In this document: positions 51,405 through 59,550 of the stretch, one piece after another
Position numbering within the stretch: position 1 is the first letter of the stretch
Layout: each line of letters opens with the position of its first letter
Source: JBKBKC01 sp046294265
GTDB taxonomy: Bacteria > Pseudomonadota > Alphaproteobacteria > Rhodobacterales > Rhodobacteraceae
Assembly: GCA_046294265.1 (NCBI GenBank)
Contig: JBKBKC010000002.1
Coordinates: 186,001-250,000, forward strand
Length of the DNA: 64,000 nt
Direction of reading: 5' to 3'
Notes under the pieces: generated by a model
Database searches by the model: none
Seen by the model: only the letters and a program-made list of their open reading frames with translations
Told to the model about the DNA's origin: nothing
Program-made: the position numbers and the translations under genes

Positions 51405-52528
51405 CCGACGCGGATCACATGGCCCATGCCCTGCGCCTCGCCGGGCGGGGCCTCGGGCGCACCTGGCCCAACCCGGCCGTGGGCTGCGTGATCCTGCGCG
51501 ATGGCAGTGTCCTCGGGCGCGGCTGGACCCAGCCGGGCGGCCGGCCCCATGCCGAAACCATGGCGCTTGGGCAGGCGGGCGATGCCAGCGGCGCCACGGC
51601 CTATGTCACACTGGAACCTTGCGCCCATCACGGCCGGACGCCGCCCTGCGCCGAGGCGCTGATTGCCGCCCGCGTGGCGCGGGTGGTTACCGCCACCACC
51701 GACCCCGACCCCCGCGTCTCGGGGCGCGGCCATGCCATGCTGCGCGCGACAGGGATCGCGGTGACCGAAGGCATCCTGCGCCCCGAGGCGGAACGCCTCA
51801 ACGCAGGCTTTCTGTCCCGCATCCGCCATGGCACCCCGCATGTGACGCTGAAACTGGCCGTGTCGCTCGATGGCCGCATCGCCAATGCGGCAGGCGCCTC
51901 GAAATGGATCACCGGCCCCGCCGCCCGCGCTCGCGTCCATGCGCTGCGCGCGGCGCATGATGCGGTGATGGTGGGCATCGGCACGGCCCTTGCCGATGAT
52001 CCCGACCTGACCGTGCGCGACCTCGGCATCACCCACCAGCCCGTCCGCATCGTGCTGGACAGCCAGCTTCGCCTGCCCCCCGAAGGCCGCCTCGCCCGCA
52101 GCGCCCGGACCGTGCCGGTCTGGCTCGTCCATGCCGACACCGCCCCGCTGCCTGCCGCCCTTGCCGCCACAGGCATCACGGGTATCCCCTGCAGCACCGA
52201 CCCGGCAGGCCGGATCGAGCTTCGGGACGCCCTCGCCCGGCTCGCGGCCCGGGGCCTCACACGCATCTTCTGCGAAGGCGGGGCCGGGGTCGCGGCATCG
52301 CTTCTGGCAGGCCAGCATGTCGGCGACGTCATCACCTTCACCGCAGGCCATGTCTTCGGCGCGCAGGGCACCCCCGCCCTTGGCCCGCTCCCCGGCAGCC
52401 TGGTCCTGCCTCCGCCCGGCTTCTCCCTTTTCCAGGCGGAACCGGTGGGCCCCGACCTGATGCATGTCTGGCGCCCGCAACGGCCCCAAACCCTCATTCC
52501 CGATGGATCAAATATCCTCGGGGGGTGA
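51401..52528 (+). CDS. ribD: Bifunctional riboflavin biosynthesis protein RibD
   Basis: RibD (375 residues) has a cytidine-deaminase-like domain (about 1-140, with zinc ligands HAE and PCAHHGRTPPC) and a reductase domain (about 145-365) that together convert the first pyrimidine intermediate of riboflavin synthesis. The GTG start overlaps the nrdR stop (GTGA). The last codons, encoding SNILGG, and the stop codon come from a palindromic repeat element. Confidence 0.95.
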   Translation: MTDADHMAHALRLAGRGLGRTWPNPAVGCVILRDGSVLGRGWTQPGGRPHAETMALGQAGDASGATAYVTLEPCAHHGRTPPCAEALIAARVARVVTATTDPDPRVSGRGHAMLRATGIAVTEGILRPEAERLNAGFLSRIRHGTPHVTLKLAVSLDGRIANAAGASKWITGPAARARVHALRAAHDAVMVGIGTALADDPDLTVRDLGITHQPVRIVLDSQLRLPPEGRLARSARTVPVWLVHADTAPLPAALAATGITGIPCSTDPAGRIELRDALARLAARGLTRIFCEGGAGVAASLLAGQHVGDVITFTAGHVFGAQGTPALGPLPGSLVLPPPGFSLFQAEPVGPDLMHVWRPQRPQTLIPDGSNILGG

Positions 52529-52573
52529 GGCCGCAGGCCGAGGGGGGCGGACAGCCGCCCTTGCCCCCCTCTG
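52503..52573 (+). repeat. Palindromic element (subfamily B) supplying the ribD stop codon
   Basis: GATGGATCAAATATCCTCGG is followed by a stem GGCCGCAGGCC and by GGGGGGCGGACAGCCGCCC. The ribD stop TGA (52526-52528) lies inside the element. It may also serve as a terminator hairpin. Confidence 0.78.
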
Positions 52574-52585
52574 AGGGCTACCGCC

Positions 52586-53014
52586 TCACCAATGTCCGAC
52601 GCTGGCGCGGCTGGCCCAGGGTTCGGCCGGCGCCAGCGCCTCGCCTGCCTGCAACAACTCCACCGAGATGTTGTCGGGGCTGCGCACAAAGGCCATGCGC
52701 CCGTCGCGCGGGGGGCGGTTGATCGTCACGCCGTTCGCCTCCAGATGCGCGCAGGTGGCATAGATGTCATCCACAGCATAGGCCAGATGCCCGAAATGTC
52801 GGCTGTCCGAGGGCAGGCCCTCGTCGCCGTCCCAGTTCCAGGTCAGCTCTACCGGGCAGTCCGGCTGGCCGGGCGGCGCCATGAAGACCAGCGTGAACCG
52901 CCCGCCCTCGTTGTCATAGCGCCGCGTCTCCTCCAGCCCCAGGAGCTTCCAGAACGCGATGGATGTGTCCAGGTCCAGCACCCGGACCATGGTGTGAAGA
53001 TATCGGATGGTCAT
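52586..53014 (-). CDS. gloA: Glyoxalase I (lactoylglutathione lyase), VOC family
   Basis: The 142-residue enzyme isomerises the methylglyoxal-glutathione adduct to lactoylglutathione. The four metal ligands are visible: His in YLHTMVRV, Glu in VELTWNWD, His in HFGHLAY and Glu in ISVELLQ. ATG 53014 follows CCGGAGACACA. The last residues (EPWASRASVGHW) vary in the family. Confidence 0.93.
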   Translation of the reverse strand: MTIRYLHTMVRVLDLDTSIAFWKLLGLEETRRYDNEGGRFTLVFMAPPGQPDCPVELTWNWDGDEGLPSDSRHFGHLAYAVDDIYATCAHLEANGVTINRPPRDGRMAFVRSPDNISVELLQAGEALAPAEPWASRASVGHW

Positions 53015-53085
53015 TGTGTCTCCGGTCATGATCTGCGCATCAGCTTCATCCATACCACGCGGGACGGCTGCCACCACCCGCGTTG

Positions 53086-54477
53086 TCAGAACCGCGACGC
53101 CACGCCCACCGTCAGCGCCAGCGTGCGCGTATCGAACCGGCTGACGTTCGACTGAACCCGTTCGCCCTCCAGCGCGATCCGGGGCGCGTATCCCATCATC
53201 GAAAGCGACGGCAAGGTGGCCTCGACCGTCAGGCCAAGCGTGCGGTCCTGCCGCCCGTCGGTCAGCCCGATCGGGCCCAGCGTATAGAAATCATGACCGC
53301 GCCACCCGGCACTCGCCCGCAGCGTGATCTCGGCCCCGGCGAGCGGTTGCACGGGTGTCCATGCGACCTCGACCCCGGCGGCCCTGAAGGTGGCATTGGC
53401 GTTGCTTCCGCTCACGTCGCGAAAGGATGCCCCGAACATCACGCGCCCGCCCCCTGCCATGTGCCGCCCGCCATCCAGCCGCAGCACGGCCGCGTCAATC
53501 TGCCCGCCGCTGCGCCATTGCCGCTCGCCCGTCAGACCGACGCGCAAGGCGGCATCGGCGCGTGTGATCAACGGATAGTCCACCCCGACCCGCAGATGCG
53601 GCCCCAGCGCCGCGCCCCCAAACCAGCTGCGCCCGCCGCCAAAGGTCAACCGGACGGGCCGCGCCTGCGGCAAGGCGGCCCAGTCCAGCGCCAGCGCCGC
53701 CTCCACCGTCGAGAAATCGAAATCCGACCCGCGCGCCTCCGGGGCCAGCGCCCGCGCCTCGGACGACAGCTGGTTGGCGGTCGAATACAGGCGCAGGCTG
53801 GCCTCGGCCCGGTGCCGCGGACCCGGCGGCAGTTTCCATGCCAGCCGTACCTGCGCACTGCCGCGAACGCCTGACAGGGCCTGCGCCGCACCGGACAGGC
53901 TGCCGATGGGCAAAGTGCCGTTGACCGTCAGGCTGTCACCGCTCGCCCCCCCGTTCAGGTTCGACGTCGGCGTCACTGCAAGGTCTATCTTCCACGAAAA
54001 GCGGCGCTGTGCGGCGATGCGGCGGTGATCTTCGGCCGTGCGCGACACGGCGGCGGCATCGGGGGCCACGTCCACCGCCCGGCGCAGCCAGAGCTGCGCC
54101 ATTTCCGGCTTGCCCTCGCTCAGCGCCGCTCGCGCTGTGTGGCGCGCGATCTCGTAGCGCAAAAGCGGCGCTCCCTTTGCCGCCGCCCATGCGGCCCGGC
54201 CAGCCGCGCGCCCCCGCGCCGGATCGCCCAGGGCCGGGGCCGTCGCCGTCACGATCAACAGCGCCCGGGGATCGTTCGGGTCCGCTTCCAGCAGCCGCAC
54301 CGCCAGGGCGCGGGCCAGCGCGTGATCCCCCGCCGCATAGGCGTCGCGCGCAAGGATCTGCGCCTGCGCCGTCGTCAGGGTGACGACGCGCGGTGGGGTC
54401 GGTTCGGGCTGCGCCACGGTCGCGGCAAACAGCCCCAGGGCCACAAGGGACGCCGCCCGCCCGACGCGAAAGGTCAC
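53086..54477 (-). CDS. Slam-like outer-membrane protein (surface lipoprotein assembly modulator)
   Basis: The 463-residue protein has a signal peptide, an N-terminal TPR-like helical domain (about residues 35-155, with QILARDAYAAGDHALARAL and MAQLWLRRAVDVAPD) and a C-terminal beta barrel (about 170-463) ending in Phe (VGVASRF), as outer-membrane proteins do. This is the plan of Slam/DUF560 proteins, which move lipoproteins to the cell surface (type XI secretion). The GTG start overlaps the stop of the lipoprotein gene (GTGA), so the two are coupled. Confidence 0.82.
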   Translation of the reverse strand: MTFRVGRAASLVALGLFAATVAQPEPTPPRVVTLTTAQAQILARDAYAAGDHALARALAVRLLEADPNDPRALLIVTATAPALGDPARGRAAGRAAWAAAKGAPLLRYEIARHTARAALSEGKPEMAQLWLRRAVDVAPDAAAVSRTAEDHRRIAAQRRFSWKIDLAVTPTSNLNGGASGDSLTVNGTLPIGSLSGAAQALSGVRGSAQVRLAWKLPPGPRHRAEASLRLYSTANQLSSEARALAPEARGSDFDFSTVEAALALDWAALPQARPVRLTFGGGRSWFGGAALGPHLRVGVDYPLITRADAALRVGLTGERQWRSGGQIDAAVLRLDGGRHMAGGGRVMFGASFRDVSGSNANATFRAAGVEVAWTPVQPLAGAEITLRASAGWRGHDFYTLGPIGLTDGRQDRTLGLTVEATLPSLSMMGYAPRIALEGERVQSNVSRFDTRTLALTVGVASRF

Positions 54478-55421
54478 TGCAACGCGCAGAGCGGCCCTGC
54501 ACCCGACTCGCCACAGCGGGGCAGGGCAAAGCCACCATATTCCCAGACCGTGTTCACGCCACGGATGGGGTTGATGACGATCGCCCCGGCCACGTCGGTT
54601 GCCCCGGCTCCGGCAAAGATGCCGCCGTATTGCCCGGCGGCCTGGGGCAGTGATCCCGCAGGCGCCGGCGGGTCGCCCGCTAGAAACGCCTCGCCCAGAA
54701 ACCTGCCGTCGGCCTCGATGCGCGTGGCCTGCAGCTGCACGCTTTCCAGTTGCAGCAGGACCGCGTTGGAATCGTCGATGACCACCCGGTTGGTGATTCC
54801 GCCATCCACACGGTTGTCGGCGAAGCTTGCGTTCACAAGGACATCGCCCGTCACGCGATAGGGCAGTGTCGGCTGAAACGCCGACGGCAGGCCGGGCGTC
54901 GTGGCACCCCCCGGAACAAAGACACCCGCATAGCTGCCCGTATAGCTGAACAATCCCGTTGCAGGCCGCGTGAACGTGTCGATCACCGCCGTCCTGGAAT
55001 AGGAATTGCCCCCGAAATGGATGCCGAACTGCCCACCATCCGACACACCCGCCGCGACGGCCTGGCTTGACCCTATCGCGACCATCGCCAGATGCGACCG
55101 TGTCAGCCCCGTCTCCTGCCACGAATAGGCCTGGTATCCGGGCACATCAAGATCGGTCCGGCGGTTGTAGGCAATGGCGACGGGCGTGGCGTCGATGCCA
55201 TCCAGCGTCACGGTGAGCGTTTGCGCCGTCGGGTTGAAGGCGATCGCCTTCAGGGCCCTCGCGATCTCGGGGTGGGTGGATTCCTGGCTGGGGTCCGGTG
55301 TGCCCCCACCTCCGCCACCTCCGCCGCCTCCGCCCCCGCCGCCGCCCTCGGCCACAAAGGGATTCCCGTCGCATGCCGCAAGCAGCAACAGCGCCAGGGG
55401 CGCGATCATCATCATTTTCAT
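54474..55421 (-). CDS. Candidate Slam-dependent surface lipoprotein (TbpB-like barrel)
   Basis: The 315-residue protein begins with a lipoprotein signal, lipobox LAAC with Cys17, followed by a run of 15 Gly residues. The C-terminal part (about 200-300), with GQYGGIFAGAGATDVAG, resembles the eight-stranded barrel of transferrin-binding-protein-B-like and other Slam substrates. It is encoded directly before the Slam gene. The ligand, perhaps a metal, heme or metal-binding protein, cannot be read from the sequence. Confidence 0.8.
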   Translation of the reverse strand: MKMMMIAPLALLLLAACDGNPFVAEGGGGGGGGGGGGGGGTPDPSQESTHPEIARALKAIAFNPTAQTLTVTLDGIDATPVAIAYNRRTDLDVPGYQAYSWQETGLTRSHLAMVAIGSSQAVAAGVSDGGQFGIHFGGNSYSRTAVIDTFTRPATGLFSYTGSYAGVFVPGGATTPGLPSAFQPTLPYRVTGDVLVNASFADNRVDGGITNRVVIDDSNAVLLQLESVQLQATRIEADGRFLGEAFLAGDPPAPAGSLPQAAGQYGGIFAGAGATDVAGAIVINPIRGVNTVWEYGGFALPRCGESGAGPLCALQ

Positions 55422-55612
55422 GGGCACTGCTCGCCACGTTGTTGTCGTTTTGCGGGCAGGCTGCCGACCTGCGCGGAATCTGTCAATCATTTCCGCGCTC
55501 TCTGCGGCGACCTTGAAGTGGATGATGCAGGAATGTCGCGCGCCCTTGCCCGCCCCGCCCGCCATGTCGTAGTCTGGCGCCATATCCCCCCAACATCTAG
55601 CCGGAGGCGCCC

Positions 55613-56515
55613 ATGCTTACCCCCGAACAGGCCGCCGAGATCGCGGCGCAGCGCGCCACGCCCCGCCCCACCCTGCGCGCCGTCTCCGAAGGGATGGAGG
55701 CGCATCTTTACGTCCCCCATCCCGTGCTCGACCACGGCTTTGTCCGGGTGATCGACTATATGGGCGACGACGCCGCCATCGTGCAGGCCGCCCGCGTGTC
55801 CTATGGCGCGGGCACCAAGCACGTGCAGAACGACGAGGGGCTGATCCGCTATCTGATGCGGCACTGGCACTCCACCCCGTTCGAGATGTGCGAGATCAAG
55901 CTGCACGTCAAACTGCCGGTCTTTGTGGCGCGCCAGTGGATCCGCCACCGCACCGCGAACGTGAACGAATACTCCGCCCGCTACTCGATCCTCGACCGCG
56001 AATTCTACATCCCCGCACCCGAGCAACTGGCCGCCCAGTCCACCGTCAACAACCAGGGCCGGGGCGAGGTGCTGGGGGGCGAGGAGGCCGCGCGGGTGCT
56101 CGCCTTGCTGAAATCCGACGCGGCGCAGATGTATGACCACTATACCGAGATGCTGGGGCAGGAGGGGCAGCAGGGCCTTGCCCGCGAATTGGCGCGGATG
56201 AACCTGCCGATGAACATCTACACCCAATGGTATTGGAAGGTGGACCTGCACAACCTCTTCCACTTCCTGCGCCTGCGCGCCGATACCCACGCCCAGTATG
56301 AAATCCGCGTCTATGCCAAGGCGATCGCCGCTTGCGTAAAGGACTGGGTGCCTTTGGCATATGGCGCGTTCGAGGATTACCGGATGGGCGGGGTATCGCT
56401 CAGCGCCAAGGCGGTTGACGTGTTGAAGCGGAGGCTGAAGGGAGAGGTTGTGGGGCAGGCGGAGTCAGGCATGAGCAAGGGCGAATGGCGGGAGTTCGAG
56501 GGGGTTTGGGGGTGA
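55613..56515 (+). CDS. thyX: FAD-dependent thymidylate synthase ThyX
   Basis: ThyX (300 residues) makes dTMP from dUMP with FAD, NADPH and methylene-tetrahydrofolate. The signature RHR-x7-S is present as RHRTANVNEYSAR (about residue 105). ATG 55613 follows GGAGGC. The gene is of normal length and looks intact. Confidence 0.96.
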   Translation: MLTPEQAAEIAAQRATPRPTLRAVSEGMEAHLYVPHPVLDHGFVRVIDYMGDDAAIVQAARVSYGAGTKHVQNDEGLIRYLMRHWHSTPFEMCEIKLHVKLPVFVARQWIRHRTANVNEYSARYSILDREFYIPAPEQLAAQSTVNNQGRGEVLGGEEAARVLALLKSDAAQMYDHYTEMLGQEGQQGLARELARMNLPMNIYTQWYWKVDLHNLFHFLRLRADTHAQYEIRVYAKAIAACVKDWVPLAYGAFEDYRMGGVSLSAKAVDVLKRRLKGEVVGQAESGMSKGEWREFEGVWG

Positions 56516-56521
56516 GGGGAC

Positions 56522-57025
56522 ATGACAAAAGATGCTGACAGCGAAGAGCGTTCGGAAACAGTATTCAAAGCTTCGATTTCGGAAATGGCAAGGAACTTAG
56601 CAGAAATCGGCAATTTCGTGATTAAAGCGACAGTCACTATCTATGGCGCAGGTGTGGCAGGTCTATTGTTTGCAACACCCGGACTGATTGAACATGGTTG
56701 TTTTTCGAGCAAGTCGGCGCAGATCAGCTTTCTGATTATTGTGTTTTCAATTGTTCTCGGTGTTTTCTTTTCCTTGCGCGTTGCTGCGCGTGCTCATATT
56801 GATCTCTATCGCGCGTTTGAACGGCGGGGCGAGGCTTCCATGTCTGGATCAACCGAAAAGGCTGCCGGATGTGGCCAATTCTCTTACATTGTCGGGTCAT
56901 GCGTTCCTGCTGCGTCGGCCCCAGTCATGCATGCGTTGTCCGTTGTATTCTGGGTGTCGATTTCATTTGGCTTCGGGGTCGCCGTTTTTGTGTTTTCGTC
57001 CGACTGCTTTTCCGCCCCGTCTTAA
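56522..57025 (+). CDS. Low-GC orphan membrane protein
   Basis: The 167-residue product has three or more hydrophobic segments (about 36-56, 67-88, 118-138 and 143-160) and no motif I recognise. By my count the first 300 bp have about 45% G+C, far below the neighbours, and codon use is accordingly AT-rich. It starts 6 bp after thyX with no strong ribosome-binding site. It was probably acquired horizontally. The stop codon overlaps the third copy of the compound element. Confidence 0.65.
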   Translation: MTKDADSEERSETVFKASISEMARNLAEIGNFVIKATVTIYGAGVAGLLFATPGLIEHGCFSSKSAQISFLIIVFSIVLGVFFSLRVAARAHIDLYRAFERRGEASMSGSTEKAAGCGQFSYIVGSCVPAASAPVMHALSVVFWVSISFGFGVAVFVFSSDCFSAPS

Positions 57026-57094
57026 CAAACCATGAATCCCCCCACCCCAACCTCTTGATTTTCCTCACACCAGAACCTGTCCCACCGTGGGACA
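57022..57094 (+). repeat. Compound element copy C: TTAACAA / TTGATTT / TGTCCCACCGTGGGACA
   Basis: TTAACAA starts at 57022 (overlapping the previous stop codon), TTGATTT at 57055 and the palindrome TGTCCCACCGTGGGACA at 57078. Spacing equals that of copy B to the base. It lies 42 bp upstream of the DUF2177 gene, so here a promoter or operator role is possible. Confidence 0.8.
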
Positions 57095-57136
57095 TTCCTC
57101 CGGCGCGCCCTATCTCCCTCCCAAAGGAGAACGCCC

Positions 57137-57529
57137 ATGTCCCTCATCGTCCTCTACCTCGCCTCCGCCGTCACCTTCCTGGTCCTCGACGCGATCATGC
57201 TGATCACTGTGATGAAGCCCCTCTTCGCCCGCCACATCGGCCCCCTGATGCTCGACGACATCCGCCTCACCGCCGCCGCGGCCTTCTACCTCGCCTACGT
57301 TGCGGGAATGGTCTATCTGGTGGGTGCGCCCGCCCTGCGTGACGGCACCTCCGTCCTGATCCCAGCAGCGATCCTCGGCGCGATGGCTTACGGCACCTAC
57401 GAATTCACCAGCTACGCCATCATGCGCGACTGGCACCCCTCGATGGTGGCGGCGGATGTGACCTGGGGTGCGGTGCTGACTGCGGTGTCGGCCTGGGTGG
57501 GGGTTGCCGCCGCGCGGGCGGTGGGGTGA
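57137..57529 (+). CDS. DUF2177 membrane protein
   Basis: The 130-residue protein has four transmembrane helices and the family pattern DAIMLITVMKPLF and YGTYEFTSYAIMRDW. The function of DUF2177 is unknown. ATG 57137 follows AAAGGAGA. The compound palindromic element lies just upstream. Confidence 0.88.
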   Translation: MSLIVLYLASAVTFLVLDAIMLITVMKPLFARHIGPLMLDDIRLTAAAAFYLAYVAGMVYLVGAPALRDGTSVLIPAAILGAMAYGTYEFTSYAIMRDWHPSMVAADVTWGAVLTAVSAWVGVAAARAVG

Positions 57530-57575
57530 CTTTGCCGCCGCCGGACGCTAAAGCGGGTTGACCCAACGGGAGACG

Positions 57576-57905
57576 ATGATGATCCTCTACGGCATCTCCA
57601 CCTGCGACACCTGCAAGCGGGCGATCAAGACGCTGACGGCGGCGGGCAAGGAGGTCACATTCCGCGACATCCGCGCCGCTCCGCTGAGCGAGGCCGAGAT
57701 CGACCGGCTGGTGGGTGAGTTCGGCGACCGGCTGATCAACCGCCAGTCCACTACCTACCGCGCCTTCAGTGATTTCCTCAAGGCGTCGGATCCCGAGGCG
57801 CAGATCGCGGCACAGCCGACCGTGATGAAACGCCCGGTTATCGAAACGGATGGCCGGTTTTGGCTGGGCTGGGACGCCGCGACCGAAGCCGCCCTGGCCG
57901 CGTGA
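57576..57905 (+). CDS. ArsC/Spx-family protein
   Basis: The 109-residue thioredoxin-fold protein has the CxxC motif STCDTCKRA (about residues 10-13) and PTVMKRPVIE near residue 85. It belongs to the ArsC/Spx/YffB-like group; arsenate reduction is not certain. Start at ATG 57576 or 57579, behind GGGAG. It abuts the convergent cold-shock gene with no gap. Confidence 0.85.
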   Translation: MMILYGISTCDTCKRAIKTLTAAGKEVTFRDIRAAPLSEAEIDRLVGEFGDRLINRQSTTYRAFSDFLKASDPEAQIAAQPTVMKRPVIETDGRFWLGWDAATEAALAA

Positions 57906-58112
57906 TCAGAGCAGCCGCAGGTCGCCGGCCGACTGCTTTCCGTCGCGGCCAGACTGCAGCTCATATCCGATCTTCTGGTTGTCGTTCAGGGCCTTGAGGC
58001 CCGCCCGTTCAACCGCCGAGATATGGACGAACACGTCCTTGCCACCGTCATCCGGCGCGATGAAGCCATAACCCTTGGTCGCGTTGAACCACTTCACGGT
58101 GCCGGTCGGCAT
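57906..58112 (-). CDS. Cold-shock domain protein
   Basis: The 68-residue CspA-like protein has the RNA-binding motifs GTVKWFNATKGYGFI and DVFVHISAVE. It likely binds single-stranded nucleic acid as an RNA chaperone. ATG 58112 follows GAGAAGCGGGGA. Whether it is cold-induced cannot be told; the upstream 149 bp to the doxX end may include a leader. Confidence 0.94.
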   Translation of the reverse strand: MPTGTVKWFNATKGYGFIAPDDGGKDVFVHISAVERAGLKALNDNQKIGYELQSGRDGKQSAGDLRLL

Positions 58113-58261
58113 TCCCCGCTTCTCCCATCCTTGTTTGCGCCCGGCGCGATTGCCTGCCGCGTATGCCGCCGGGCCAAGATGTCCTGCGCCTGCCATGCAG
58201 CCCGTATCGGACACCGCAGCCCGTCACCATATCGTGAAGTCTGCCAAAGACGCCTGAAAAA

Positions 58262-58816
58262 TCAAGTTGCTTGTGCGCGACGGCGCAAGACCCCATCTGC
58301 TGACAGCCATCCCCCACCCATCGTCACGAGGATCAGGAGGACCGCGACCCAAAGCGTGCGCTGGTCGAGGATCAACGCATCGGAAACCCGGTCGAACCAC
58401 CGGCCCAGGGTCGCGGAATTGACCGAATGGCCCACGATGTCGGTCACGCTTTGCACCACGACAAAGCCGATCATCCCGAGTGCCGCAAGACGCGTCGCAA
58501 GGCCGATCACGATGAGAAGCGGAAGGATGAACTCCGCCCAGGTTCCCGCCACGACCACTGCCCAGTGAAACAGGCCCAGTTGCGAGATGTCATAGCCCGC
58601 CGCCGCGACCGCGCGCGGGAAAATCTGGACATAGGCTCCTTGCGACGGCAGAAACAGACCGGTCACCCCAGGGCCGACCTTGGTGACGGCCGAGGCCCAG
58701 AAATACATCAACAATACCGCGGCGAAGATCAGCCGCGCCAGCAGCGGCATCAGGCCGGGTGCCAGTTCGGACAGGCGGTCTGCGATCTGGTCGTGCAGCA
58801 AAACCAGGCGCTTCAT
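58262..58816 (-). CDS. DoxX-family membrane protein of the bufferin operon
   Basis: The 184-residue protein has four transmembrane helices with the DoxX pattern (LLARLIFAAVLLMYFWASA, GTWAEFILPLLIVIGLATR). DoxX-like proteins accompany many bufferin operons, perhaps in electron transfer or export. Its ATG overlaps the bufC stop (ATGA). It is the last gene of the operon. Confidence 0.88.
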   Translation of the reverse strand: MKRLVLLHDQIADRLSELAPGLMPLLARLIFAAVLLMYFWASAVTKVGPGVTGLFLPSQGAYVQIFPRAVAAAGYDISQLGLFHWAVVVAGTWAEFILPLLIVIGLATRLAALGMIGFVVVQSVTDIVGHSVNSATLGRWFDRVSDALILDQRTLWVAVLLILVTMGGGWLSADGVLRRRAQAT

Positions 58817-59550
58817 ATGGTGCTCTCCTGAATGTCGATGATGGCCGCATTGGCCATCAATAGGCCGATCGTCCCGTTCAGATCATGCCGCTCTCCGGCC
58901 GCGAGAGCGGCTTCGGCCAGCGTCCGGCCTGCCAGCAATGCGGCCACGAAGTCGCCACCGCCCGGAGGCAGGAGGCGGGGAACCGGGTCAAACGCGGACC
59001 GGAGGATCAGCACGTCCTCGGCCCCCGCGGCGGGTGGGGGGCCGTTCAGCGTGTTGGCCGTCCAGATGCCATGGATCGGCCACGCGGAACGGACCAGCCG
59101 GACCGGTGGCGCGAAGCGCAGCCTTGCACCGGCAAGACGTGCGGGGGCCAGTGCGGCCACATCGGCGACTGAAATGGGCCGGGCGTCCGCCGCGTGGTAA
59201 GAAGTGCGCATGGCAAGCTCCAGGCGCGCCATATCGGGCAGGTAGGAAAGCTTCGCGACCGGCGGAAACCAGGCCAGAAACGCGGGTAGGTCATCGCCAT
59301 AATCCGACAGGACCGGGCCTTTCGGAGGATGCATGCGCAGGAACTCCCCGGCCATCGCGCGAAAGAACTCGGCCCCCACCAGGGCGCGCACCACGGGAAA
59401 TCCGGTTTCAAGCGCCTCCGTCAGGCTGACAATAACGTTGTTGCGGTATACCGCAAAGCGGCGGCCTGCGGGGCGCCCCTTCGGGTCGGTCAGGCCGTCG
59501 GGCACTGGGCGGGCGGGGTCGAGCAGGGCGGCGGCGAAGGCGTCGTTCAT
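58813..59550 (-). CDS. bufC: BufC/HvfC-like (DUF2063) partner protein
   Basis: The 245-residue protein is a DUF2063 member (FAVYRNNVIVSLTEALETGFPVVRALVG, FLRMHPPKGPVLSDYGDDLPAFL). BufC-type proteins bind the precursor peptide and present it to the MNIO enzyme BufB. The ATG overlaps the bufB stop (ATGA). Confidence 0.9.
   Translation of the reverse strand: MNDAFAAALLDPARPVPDGLTDPKGRPAGRRFAVYRNNVIVSLTEALETGFPVVRALVGAEFFRAMAGEFLRMHPPKGPVLSDYGDDLPAFLAWFPPVAKLSYLPDMARLELAMRTSYHAADARPISVADVAALAPARLAGARLRFAPPVRLVRSAWPIHGIWTANTLNGPPPAAGAEDVLILRSAFDPVPRLLPPGGGDFVAALLAGRTLAEAALAAGERHDLNGTIGLLMANAAIIDIQESTI

Noticed and set aside
55301..55365. Run of Gly codons in the lipoprotein as a frameshift-prone error
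   Set aside because: The frame is open on both sides with a lipobox and a barrel domain, and such linkers occur in surface lipoproteins.
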